Assembly: GCA_026770025.1 (NCBI GenBank)
Contig: JAMXDE010000008.1
Location: 2,294,001-2,358,000, forward strand
DNA from: Craspedostauros australis
Lineage: Eukaryota > Bacillariophyta > Bacillariophyceae > Mastogloiales > Achnanthaceae
Length of the DNA: 64,000 nucleotides
Direction of reading: 5' to 3'
Made by a program: the position numbers and the translations under genes. Numbering within the stretch: position 1 is the stretch's first letter; each line of letters starts with the position of its first letter. This document shows positions 9,067 to 20,600 of this stretch, one piece after another. The notes below the pieces were generated by a model that made no database searches, was not told the origin of the DNA, and saw nothing but the letters and a program-made list of their open reading frames with translations.

Positions 9067-9148
9067 CGTTTATAAACGATAGATCAGGGCGAGCCCATGG
9101 ATCGGATTGTGCGAGGAAGACGAACATCATTCAAGAGCAGCAGGCTGA

Positions 9149-12100
9149 ATGAGCGAGGAAGAGGAATTGAAAGACATCCCTCTGTCCAACCTGACTATCA
9201 AGAGACAAGAAGGTGCAAGTGAGACTCCACCATGACAAGAGAAGGAAGTAGCAGCGGCTACTGTTCTATCAAGCGCAGACGCAAGCGCAATCGACGAGAC
9301 CGAAGAGGAATGGTTTGCGAGACTACATCGCGAGGAGAAGAGCATTCTCAAGGCGAGCAAGCAAGAGGAGACTGGTGTGACGGAGAGCATTCGCACAGCC
9401 AAACAGGGTGAGAAAAGTGAGACACCATCAGGAGGAGAAATTGTGAGGAAAACAATCTCCGCTAAACAACTAGCGAAAATCGAAGAAACAACAACACAGA
9501 AACAAACGGAAATCAAGGGCGCGAGCGCACCAACAACGAAACAACAAGTCAACATGGCGACATCAGCCAACACGAACAAGCAACACATCAAGGCGCCGAT
9601 GTTCAGCAGTGAACATGAAGACTACAGCGCATGGGAGTCCCAAGCGAAGGCATACGCTCATGCACAGAAGACGAGAGACGTGATGTTGGGCAAGACGAAG
9701 ATCCCAACAATGAGCGAGATCGCAGCAGCCACCCAAGAAGACAAGGAGGCACTGGAGGAGACCCACAAGCTGGCATGCGACTGCTTCAGCGATCTGATCC
9801 TCATGATGGATGCAGAGAAAGGAAAGGGCAAGTAGGCCATCCAATACATCAATCGGTGCATCTCCGACGATTATCCCGAAGGAGATCCACATGCAGCGTG
9901 GAACGTTCTCGCGGAGAAGTTCCGCCCATCTGACGCGGTGACGAAGATCAAACTCAAGTGTCAATTCAACAACAAAAATATGAAGAGAGACACAGACCCT
10001 GACATCTACATCACGCGACTCGAGGGTCTACGATCGCGTCTCCACGACGTCAAGTACGAGATCACAGACGAGGAAATGATCATGCAAATCCTCAGCACGG
10101 TGAGTAGCGAATACAAAACGCACATCGTGAACTTCCAACATCAACTCACGTTCAATCCGGAACTGGTCACCATCAATGTGATCAGAGGAGTACTCTGCAC
10201 AGCACACGCCACCCATCAAGGAGGAAAGGCGTACATCGACGATTTCCAAGACAGCAACACGAAAAGCAACGACACCGGCCTCACGAGCACTGGTAACTTC
10301 AAGGGGACCTGCCACAACTGTGGTGTGTATGGTCATAGATCCGCCGATTGCCCAGAACGCGAGAAACCGAACAACAAGAAAAACAACAACAACAATAACA
10401 ACAACAAACTGAACGGAAAGCGCAACAAGGGAAGCAGCTTCAACGGAAAGTGCAACTACTGTGGCATCTTCAGACACCGTGAGGCAGAGTGCCGAAAGAA
10501 GAAGTTCAACGAGAAGAAGAAGGCCGACGAACAGGCCAACACAGCAACACAAGGACACGACAAGAGCGGGCACGAGATGGTACTCTCGGCAAAGGACATG
10601 CCGCTCTGCATATTGGTGTCCGACGACTACATCGAAGACTCCTTCTTCGATAACTTCGAGTGCGTCGGGAGTGACGACGAAGTACAGAACGATGAGATCG
10701 TCCTGGAGTGGCTCAGCGAGGAGCCAATCATCCACGAGGTGGATCCAAGACGCGAAGTGAGCTACGAATGCTGCTTCAACGCAAACAACCTGATCGGTTC
10801 ATACGGCGACGGAGCCGAGATGGGCAACGAGGCCATCGATAGCGACATCGAAGAGGCCATGAGTGAAGAGGCCGACGATGAGATCAACGAGAATGACAGA
10901 GACCGAGACGAGACGAACGGCGGCGCGGCACCGCCTCCTCCAGCGGCGGGGAACAACAGATCGGGCATCTTCGATGAAGATGACAGCGACGAAACCGAAG
11001 ACCATCCAGACGGCAGCTTCAACCCAAACAAGCGTGTCGTCTACCCAGGGAATATCGACTTCCCACCGATTGAGAATCCCAACGACTCAAACTACCTCCA
11101 TCATCATGATACCATTCCATACGCAACGGAAACAGCATTGATAATCCAGAAGCAGCTCATCTTCGATGCCGTGATGGAAGCAGGAACGAACCTCTTCCCA
11201 GGACACGTACAAGGAGTGCTCAGACCGATATGGGTGAACATGATGGGATCCATCCTATCCGAGAACTTCAGATCAATCGAAGAGATTCTCGCCAATTCGG
11301 TCGTCATCAACCGCATATTGGAAGCGGACAATACGGAGACGATCCCAGAGACGGATCTGCACTACATCCTTGGAGGATGCATGCGTGTGCTCTTACGCGA
11401 GCGATCACGCGTCCACCCATACGATCCAGCCACAGGATCACATCGAAGCAACACGATTCCATCGGACTACGCGCAACTACCCGACAACATGGATGACGAG
11501 GAACGTCACAATCCATACAACGAAGATGGAGTTCACGAAGATGAAGAGGAAGACGGCAGCTTCAACGACGAGATAGCTGCGGCAGCTGTGGAGCAACTCC
11601 ACGAGCTGAGCACCAGACACAAGGACAAGGTCAACAAGGACACTTGGCTCGCCGACAGTGGAGCTTCGTGTCACATCGTCAATTCAGACGCCGCTCTCTT
11701 CAACGTGCGGCACATCAAGTCATTCGTCCAAGTGGGAGACAGCACGAAGCTGGACTCTCCCAAAATGGGATCCATTCGCTTGAAGGTCAAGCAGCGAGAC
11801 AACACTGGCCACATCATCCGGCTCGATGACGTGAAGTACACACCGAAAATGGCGGTGAACCTTTTCTCCACGAACAAGGCTCTGTACAACGGTTACCAGC
11901 TTGGTAGCAACAGCATTCTGATGGACATCATCAACGGATCCGGAACGAAGATCGTGTTCGATCGAGTCTTCCCCACATCCAACGGATTCATCACGGGAGT
12001 GCAGATGCATCCCATCATGCCAACAGACGACGACAAGGCTTGCACAGCCATCGTCAAGAACCCATCCAAGGAGATCAGCGTGGTGAGCTTGCATCGAATG

Positions 12101-15100
12101 CTCGGCCACGCGCCACTCGAAGCCATGAAGCGAACAGCCGCTCAATACGGATGGAAGATCACTGGCGAGATGCCGGTATGTCGCGACTGCGCGGTCGCGA
12201 ACGCAAGAGTAAAGAACATCTCGAAGGCAACGATTCCAAGAGCGACTCGCCGCGGCGAACGCCTCTTCATTGACATTCGTTACACTAAACACATAAGCTT
12301 CGGAGATAAACGCTACTGGACCCTGATCGTGGACGACTGCACGGATCACTGCTGGAGTTTCTTTCTCAAGAACAAAAGTGATCAACCAGGGTACATCAAA
12401 CGATTCATCCAAACGATCAAGTCACAGACTGGTGACCAACAGATCATCTTCCGAGGTGACAACAGCGGAGAGAACAAATCCACGCAGGATATTCTCATCG
12501 ATGCAGGACTGAACGTGAAATTCGAATTCACAGCATCGAACACGCCGCAACAGAACGGCAGAGTAGAACGCAAGTTCGCGTACCTCTACACCAAGATCCG
12601 CTCCATGCTCAACGGAGCACAACTCGACGAAGAGTATAGGCATGGCCTATGGGCAGCAGCTGCTAGCACTGCCACCGCCATCGCCAACATCACCGTAGCG
12701 AAGAACCAGAAGGAGTCACCACACCGCCAAATCTTCGGCAACGATCCACCATATGCGGATGCACTCCGTACATTCGGAGAGGTGGGTGTTGTGAAGACTA
12801 CTTACGGCGGGATCACCGCCAAACTCAAGAATAGAGGAGAGGAGATGATATTCATCGGATATGCACATCAACACGCATCAGGGGTCTACAACATGTACAG
12901 ACCATCGACCAAATCACTGATCTGCTCTCGCGACATCAAATGGCTCAACCAATCATACGGACAGTTCCGTGGCTGGGCACCAGCACCGAACATATCCAGC
13001 GAAGCAGGAACAACGGACGCAGACGGCTTCACAACCATCGGACGGAAGGGAGCAATGCCAAGGACGGCAATGCATCAAGCATCAGAAGCGAAGAGAGTAT
13101 CTTTCGCCAACAACAACAAATACCACATCCTATCAGACAGCGACGATGAGGATGATGAGGACGATGGAGTAGTGACTCAACTAATCCAGAACGACGACGA
13201 AGATCGGAGCGAATCCAATCATAAGGATGACGAGATCCCACTATCCGGCGATGAAGCCGATGATGGCGGAGGTGTCACTCCTCCGAACACACCAGCGAGG
13301 TCTACACAGGACACACCATCCAGACCTTCACCTAGAAAACCAAGCAAACGTGACACAGACAGAAAGGAGAGAATCCGACGTCACGAAGCACGAGGCAGGA
13401 AGGGAGAAGCTAATCTCAAGTCAACTACAGGGAAGAGTATTCCTAGAGCTCTGCGTGAGCTCGCAGACTTCAACGAACGAGGTCGAAAGGAAGAAGGCTA
13501 TGAGAGCGAGTCATCATCTAATGAAGCGAGTGATGAACTTAGCGATGAGGTGATCGACGAATCCAACAACGAAACTACAGATGATGAAGAAATCATGGAT
13601 GAAGGCGAAATTGAGATCACTCACCATAGCACAACAGGACTATACGGGATAAACGCAATCATCACCGACACACCAACGATCGACATCGGACTGTCGATGC
13701 AGGACAAGAACAAGGAACCAGAGAAGCACATCGAACCAACGACATTCGATGGAGCCTTCAATCATCCAGATCCCATCCATCGAAAGGGATATCGAGCAGC
13801 CATCAAGAAGGAGTTCGACTCCATGGATACGCGCAAGGTGTACAGCAAGATCAAACGAGACGCCATCCCACGCGGCCGCAGATGCTGCAAATGCAAATGG
13901 GTCTTCAAGCTAAAACGCGACGGCACACATCGAGCGCGACTCGTTGCTTGTGGCTATTCACAAATCGCAGGAGTAGATTTCCAAGAGCATTACTCACCCG
14001 TCATCCATGACGTGACCTATCGGGTCATGATGGTGATCATGCTGATCAAGAAGATGGACTGCGCACTCGTCGATGTCGTAGCGGCATTCCTACATGGAGA
14101 CCTCGATGAGGAGATCTACATGAACTGTCCCAGCGGGATGGATCATCAACCAGACGAAGCCCTGACCCTACACAAGCCAATCTATGGACTTGTGCAGAGC
14201 GCCAGGCAATGGTTCAAGATGTTGGTGTCGACCCTCAAGAACATCAACTTCGAACAGAGCGCAGCAGACCCGTGCCTGTTCTACAGGAAGACGAACGAAG
14301 GAAGCATGATCGTGGCCATTTACGTGGACGATTGCTTCTGCTGCGGAGACTCCAAGGCACTGGAGACATTCCTGAAGGACATCCAAGGCAGCAAATTCAA
14401 GGTGACAATCGAGCGCGGACTCGGAGACTACCTCAGCTGCAACATCGAACTGAACCATGACAAGACTAGAGCGACATTACGTCAACCACATCTCATCCGA
14501 CACCTCATCGAAGAGTTCGGAACTAAGGTTGAGAAGATGCAACGCTATGGGACACCGGGAACCCCGGGTCAAATCATCGTACGACCATCCGAAGACAACG
14601 GACTGCAGAAGGTCGGAGCGGAAGAACATGCCGAGTACCGCCGAGGCGTCGGCATGCTACTCTTCCTCATCAAGCACTCGCGACCAGATATCGCGAACCC
14701 TGTGAGGGAACTCTCCAAGGTATTGATCGGGCCCACCAAGGCCGCAATGAAGGAGATGTATCGGATCATCAAGTATGTGATTGATACAAAGGACTATGGA
14801 TTGAAGATCCATCCAGCGCGTCCAGACAACGACGGCTGGGACATGGAGCTCTTCTGCGATAGCGAATATGCAGGAGACAAGAACACGAGAATCAGCGTAG
14901 GGGGATTCATCCTATATCTGTGCAAGGTACCAATCCTTTGGCGATCCAAGGCACAGAAGGCCGTCACACTCAGCTCATCCGAAGCAGAATACGTTGCCCT
15001 TTCCAAAGCGGCAAAGGAAATCTTCTTCGTCATGCAGCTACTCGAAAGTGTGGGCGTCCCAGTGAAGACACCGATCAAGGTCCGCGTGGACAACATCGGA

Positions 15101-15319
15101 GCAATCTTCATCGCCAAGAACCCATCAACATCCCAACGATCGCGGCACATCGACGTGCGCCATCACTACGTGAGGAACATGGTAATCAACAAAACCATCG
15201 AGATCATTTTCGTCAAATCCGAGCAAAACACAAGCGACGGATTCACCAAGAACATCAAGGCCGACTTACAACGTGAACACGAGAAGTCGTACCTTGACAC
15301 ATCGAGAACATTCGAATGA
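9149..15319 (+). pseudogene. Element 1 Gag-Pol polyprotein with two internal stop codons
   Basis: One frame from ATG 9149 to 15319 (2056 codons before the terminal stop) is broken by TGA at 9233-9235 and TAG at 9833-9835. Each is one substitution from a sense codon (CGA and AAG). Gag carries two CCHC zinc knuckles (CHNCGVYGHRSADC near 10311 and CNYCGIFRHREAEC near 10453). Protease has LADSGASCH (about 11650). The integrase zinc part LHRMLGH...CRDC (about 12090) and catalytic core (FIDI, FRGDNSGE, NTPQQNGRVERK) follow. RT shows the IYVDDCF catalytic motif near 14325, and RNase H ends with SSEAEYVAL and RHIDVRHHYVR. It was probably inactive unless the stops are read through. Confidence 0.9.
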
Positions 15320-15339
15320 CCGAATGCACATAGGAAGGG

Positions 15340-16142
15340 TGTCGAGATGTACATGTGAGTATATGTCGAGATGTACGAGTATATGTGCATCGTTCACCCG
15401 CTATTCTCTCATACGCACTTGGACGGTATAACTACACTCGTGTAGATAGTATGCTGTGATTCGTCAGAATTACAGGGGAAATGGAACACACGAAAAGGAG
15501 CAAGATTTCTGGAGGAAATTTGCAATCGACGATTTCTGAGAGAATTGGAAGATCGTCCGTCCATCCATCAATGGATACGTATGGTACCAAGTGAATCTTG
15601 AGGTACTTCCCAACTAAACCTCAGATGACGATATCATCTGACAGACTACTGCATCACCAATGGAATGTGACATCTGGAGAGCAGAAGGACGCCTACTGAC
15701 ATCGACAGGATGTCATCATGTCACCACGTCGACATCTGTCTCCAAGTCAGAGAAGGAGGCGAAGATCCGATGACCGAAGGGCATCAGGATCATGGATACG
15801 GGAGATGAACTTCAAATGGCGAGTACTCATAGAGTAGGAGCCAGTACTGAATGAACGGAGTGTCGAATGCGGAGTACGTATCGAACACGGAGTATCGTGT
15901 AGCACGAGCACACGACGTTGAGAGAGAGAGAATACAGAGAGGAGCGAGAGAGCATCTCGCGTACCGACTCATAGTCGGAGACCGAATCTACGAAACAGAT
16001 TGAACCACCGAGAGCATCGAGCAAGAGAACGGGCGTACACCGAGAGCATCGGAGTAGCCAACTAATGAAATAGCAAACGAACGACTATCAACCAACACCA
16101 TCTTCCACGATCGTAGGTTACCGTGAGTGGAACTTGCCAACA
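15340..16142 (+). repeat. 3' LTR of element 1 (803 bp), preceded by polypurine tract
   Basis: Begins TGTCGAGATGTAC directly after aggaaggg (15332-15339), a good plus-strand primer tract, and ends CTTGCCAACA. It contains 10 bp near 15570-15583 that the 5' LTR lacks. Confidence 0.85.
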
Positions 16143-16170
16143 TAATGCTTCCCCTACCTCCAGCCTTGCA

Positions 16171-16971
16171 TTAATCAGTTGATTGGCCCCTGTCCATGCT
16201 TACGCCGGGGGAGTCGGAGTTCCCGGGTTCTGCTTCTGCGTGTTTGGCTCTCAGCTCCTCGATGATTCTGTCTTTTTTGATGAGCTCCTGCCTCTGGTCC
16301 TCCAATTTCTTTCTGTTGGCTTCTGCTTGTTGTGCTTCCCTTGCCTGCCGCATGGCTGTCGCCAGCTCGTCTTCTTTGATCTCGGCGCTGTCGTCTTTGG
16401 ATTCTTGGATGCTGAAGATGGTGGATGCCCTCGATTTGCCACACTCCGAGCTGAAAGTCTTGAAGGACTCATCCTCGAGTCTGGGCTTCTTGGCTACCGG
16501 GGATCCCGACGGAGAGTCGTCGTTGATTTCTTCCATACCTTCGATCTCTACCGAACCCATGTCTTCGTTGACGATGTAGTCGAGTTCTCCTTCGAATTCG
16601 ACGTCTTCGTACCCCTTTCCTGTGGCGTCCTTGGCGTATCCCGCACTCATCTCCAAGATGTTATTGTCAAACCAGTCGTCTGTGGAGCTGTTGATTTCCG
16701 TTCTGCACCTGATTGCGATGGAGTTCAAAATGTTCTTGGCTTGGTCGTACCGATCGTCAAAGGCCACTATGCTCAGGGCGTCTTCGTCCCCGTCCGCCAT
16801 GTGGGTCGTGCTGACGTCATGGAAGTAGGGGTTTCCTTCTGGCGTCCTTTGCTGGTTCAGGAACGTTCCCAGCATGGTCGATTTTGTCCTCTCATCTGGA
16901 GTGTCGAGCGAGACGTCGCCGTCCAGCTGGAACCGTTTGAGTTGGCGTACGTAGTGCTTGTGTTTGCGTGT
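16171..16971 (-). pseudogene. 3' part of an unrecognised host gene cut by element 2
   Basis: Open on the minus strand from the LTR boundary at 16971 to TAA at 16173-16171 (266 codons; an internal ATG sits at 16875). The text reads as true coding sequence: a basic start (RKHKHYVRQLKRFQLDGD), an acidic middle (EGELDYIVNEDMG), a possible nuclear signal (VAKKPRLED) and a C-terminal coiled coil (MRQAREAQQAEANRKKLEDQ). No family is recognised. The frame runs straight into the LTR with no start codon at its right end, so the 5' part must lie elsewhere; 24167-24256 is the best candidate. Only 28 bp separate its stop from the end of element 1. Confidence 0.5.
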
Positions 16972-17602
16972 TGTTAGAACGTAATCGTAGATGGGTGTGA
17001 AGGATACCGCACCGAGAACGTAGAGTGATCAAGTCGTTGTTGTTGGTGAGGAGAGTGTTTGTTTACTGTATTATTCGTATGGTAGTATGAATGCAGGCGA
17101 GCTCACAAGATGGTTTCTTGAGAACTGTGAGCATGAGAGAGACATGACAGGTCTCATGCAATTTGCAAGTGAAATTAACACGGAGACAACACGGCAAATG
17201 TGCGTGTTACTGCGTGAAGATGAGGTGCAAAAGGTCAATGAACAAAACACCGCGATAGCCCGTGTTGCGAATTACGTCTTCTCACGATGTTGCTAGTAGT
17301 ACGATCACACGATTGATCGTATTCACTTGAGAAGGTCATGGCAAGATTCGCACGTGTCACACCCAAGATCCAAGTCTGTCCTGATTGGGCAGATTGGCTC
17401 ATCTTGGCAAGAAATCAATTTCCGCGACATTTTGGAACTGTGATTGAGGGAAAACGATTCTTGCGACGCGAAATGCGACACAAATTTGACACAACGGATT
17501 TTCGACCAAAATTTCCGTTCGGAACGGAAAAGGTAAGAAAAGTGGAGATTTCTGATTGGTCGACGGGTGTCGCTATTGTTAGAGATTTAGCGTGCGCTAA
17601 TA
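16972..17602 (-). repeat. 3' LTR of element 2
   Basis: Plus-strand text runs from tgttagaacg to gcgctaata. The adjoining ctccccaaag at 17603-17612 is the polypurine tract (CTTTGGGGAG on the element strand). Open frames inside the LTR lie antisense to the element, have no recognisable motif and are treated as chance. Confidence 0.88.
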
Positions 17603-17626
17603 CTCCCCAAAGCGTGTCCCGGACAT

Positions 17627-20600
17627 TCAGGTCTTGTAGGTCGGGGAAGAGGACTCAGTGTGCCCTTTCCAGAAGAGGATGGGCTTCACGAGGGGCCAGA
17701 AGACAGCCCATGGGAGGAACTTCGTCATCACGTCGGCGACGTTCTGCGTGCCGGGGATCTTGATGAAGTAGAGGATGCCAGCGGCGACAGCGGACCGGAC
17801 GCGATGGTAGGCCAGTGCGTTGTGGCGCTTGGAGAGCATGCTCTTGGGAACCGTGGAGGAGGTGATGACGGACTGGTTGTCACCCAGCATCCAGCTGGGG
17901 CCGTCGATTGGAATGCCCATCTCGCGGAGAGCGAGACGAAGGGAGATGATCTGCTCCGTAGCTTGGCGGGCAGCAACGAACTCGGACCCGTAGGTGGCAG
18001 TCTCAACCGTGCCTTGGCGCTTGGAGAACCATTCGATGGGGGTCTGGTTTACCATGTGGAGAGCACCGGTAGCGGATCTGCCAGTGACTTGGCAGTGGAG
18101 AAGGTTGGCGTCGACGAACGTGGTGGTTCGGACAGGTTTGCCTTTCGGCTCGGGGATGTCGTCCGGAATCTCCTCAGAGGTCTTCCCGTAGACGGAGTAG
18201 ATCCAGTCATGGTTGGGAACCTCGTAGTGAAGATCGAAGCGGGGAACGCAAGTGCGGAAGCGGATGGCTGCATCCGGGTGTTTTCGAAGATACCCGTAGA
18301 TGCGCTTGGCGCGGTCCAGATGTCCTTGGCGAGGAGCTGAGCGGAAGCGTGCCAGCGTCATGACGGCGACAGAGATGTCAAACCGTCCGAGGGAGATACA
18401 CCACTGGAGTGCACCGATGAGCGACATGAACTTGCGTTTGTCGGTTTCGCTAAGTTCGGAAGAGGTGTCGAGCTCCGGACTGTCGGCCTTGTCGAGAGGG
18501 CAGCTGATCTTGCGAGGAAGTTCGCCGAACATGCGCTCGTAGTTCTCCATCATCCGCTTGATGTAGGATTGCGGGGAGAGCTTGAGGGTGCCGTCTGGAT
18601 CACGGCCGAAGTCAGCACCGAGATGGTACTTGATAGGACCAACTCCCTTGAGCTGGTACCCGTACTTCGAAGAGAGGGTGTCGAAGAAGGCCTTGGGGTC
18701 GGCCATCGTCGCGGTGAGATCATCGACGTAGACGCAGACGTACTCCCAATGGGAGTTGGCGTCACGCATCCAGACGTCGGGATCGGAGCGGCATTGGAGG
18801 AAACCCATGTCGCGAAGGGTGTCGGCGAGGGCCTCATGGAATCGGGCGCCCGATGTGCGCAGGCCGTAGAGTGCCTTGACTATCTGCATGGTATGACCAG
18901 CGAAGTCACCGAATTCGTCACCAGCGATGAAGCAGATGCGTTCTTGAGTGAAGGCCTCAAGATACGCATTGCCGATGTCTCCAACCCATGTTGGAATGCC
19001 GTTGAGTTCGCCGGCGAGGAGGGAGAGGCGGAGAGAGCGAAGACTGACCACACCTGCGTAGGATGCATCCTTGCAGGGGTCGGTGAGATGACCACCAGCG
19101 ACGCAGCGCGCCTTGTGGCGGAGGTCGTGCTTCACAGCATAGACCCATTGGAGGCGGATCTTCTGGAAGCCGGAAGGGACTGGGGCGCCCTTTCCGAGAG
19201 ACTTGAAGGTATGGTACCCGAAGAGTTGGTCCATCTCCTTCTTCTCGGCATCGGCCCAGAGAGTGTTGCCGTTCTTGTCGTCGAGTCGCATCGCCTCCTT
19301 GTGGTTGCGAGGGACTTGGACACCGAACTGGAAGGTAGGGGCGTGGTTGAAGGCCTTGGACTTGGCGACGTGGACTTGTCGCTCAAGACGGTTGGTTCGG
19401 ATGGCGAGGCGCTTGAGGCGCTTCCAGCCAGGCTCATCGAGCAGCTCGTGGCGGCGGCCGTAGGCAGCGCAAGAGACAGGATCATCCTGAATCATGATGG
19501 AGAGGGGCTCGGTGGAGGTGGAGCCGTCTCCCCATTCGACAATGACGTTGAAGCTCGATCCCTTGTAGGAGGGAGAGGAAGATGAGAGGGGACCCTCGTG
19601 TCCGATGATGGAGTCAAACTCCCACTTGGCGTCAGGGTCGTCGCTGTGCTCTTGTTGCCGTTCGATGATATCGGCGAGCTCAACGTAGGAGATGAGGTCA
19701 TGCGTCTCCCCATCAGCCAGTGCGAGTAGCATCTTGATGCGTTGGTGGTTGGCTGCGTCAAGGTCATTGACCTTTTGCACCACCTCCGCTCTGACTTGCT
19801 GGCCATCCTTCTCGTGGATGAAGGTCATCCCAACGAGATCCTCGGGAGAGAACTTCGGGATGTGGACCTTGGCATTCCCCACTGTTTCAGGGTCTGTGCC
19901 GCGGCGGTCAGCCAGGATGGAATCGGCGAGGGAGTGTACGATGGGGTCGGAGTCAGGAGGGACGGAGATATCGTCGTCAGGCTCCCCATTCGCCACATTC
20001 ATGGCATCAGAGCCATCGTCCTCCCCAACAATGGGGAAGGGGAAGTCCGCACGAAGATTGCGGGTGGCAGAGTCGTCGGCAGGTCGGATGGCAGACCGAG
20101 GAAGAAGTCGCTGGGTCTCGTCGTCGAGGACCCAGAAGGTAAGATCATCGCCTTTGTGAAGGCAGGGACCGGCCCAGCGTCCACTGCGCTCCTTGGACTG
20201 GCTGGGGAAGGTGGGGTTGTCAACCCGGTAGTAGACAGGTTGCCACCATCGGTAGGACAGGAACTTGGAGATGTCCGGTCGCTGTCCGAAGGCGGCTTGA
20301 AGGGGGGTGATGGAGCCAGCGGTGACCTGCGCGATGTGGTTGAAGAGATCAACCACATAGAGCGTGCAGATCAGCCAGAAGCGGTCGGGAGTACCCGTGC
20401 GATCCATCACACCATTGGTTGTGCGTTTGATATCCTGGATCCGGCGTTCCGCGCCGTTCTGATGCTGGTGTTCCGGCTCACTCTGGTGGTCCTTGATGTG
20501 GTATTGTCGTAGGATCTCCATGACCTTGTTACCGATCTGCGCCTTGGCGTTATCAGACATCAGTAGATCAGGAGCCCCATGGCGACGGATGAAATCACGG

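Larger units (their letters stand above)
8274..16142 (+). mobile_element. Element 1: Ty1/copia LTR retrotransposon, decayed (7.87 kb)
   Basis: Two LTRs (8274-9066 and 15340-16142) flank one gag-pol frame in the order Gag, protease, integrase, RT, RNase H, which defines copia. The LTRs differ at roughly 45 positions by eye plus a 10-bp indel near 15570-15583, so the insertion is fairly old. Two nonsense codons interrupt the frame. Flanks (gtggc left, taatg right) do not match, so there is no target-site duplication; the locus was rearranged or the element is recombinant. Confidence 0.9.

Noticed and set aside
9067-9078. tRNA-Ile(UAU) half primer for element 1
   Set aside because: The loop TTTATAA can be read, but the bases flanking it do not pair as an anticodon stem; the palindrome explains the pattern better.
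17338-17763. Open frame starting MARFARVTPKIQV in the LTR of element 2
   Set aside because: Antisense to the element, repeated in both LTRs, runs past the LTR into the antisense strand of pol.
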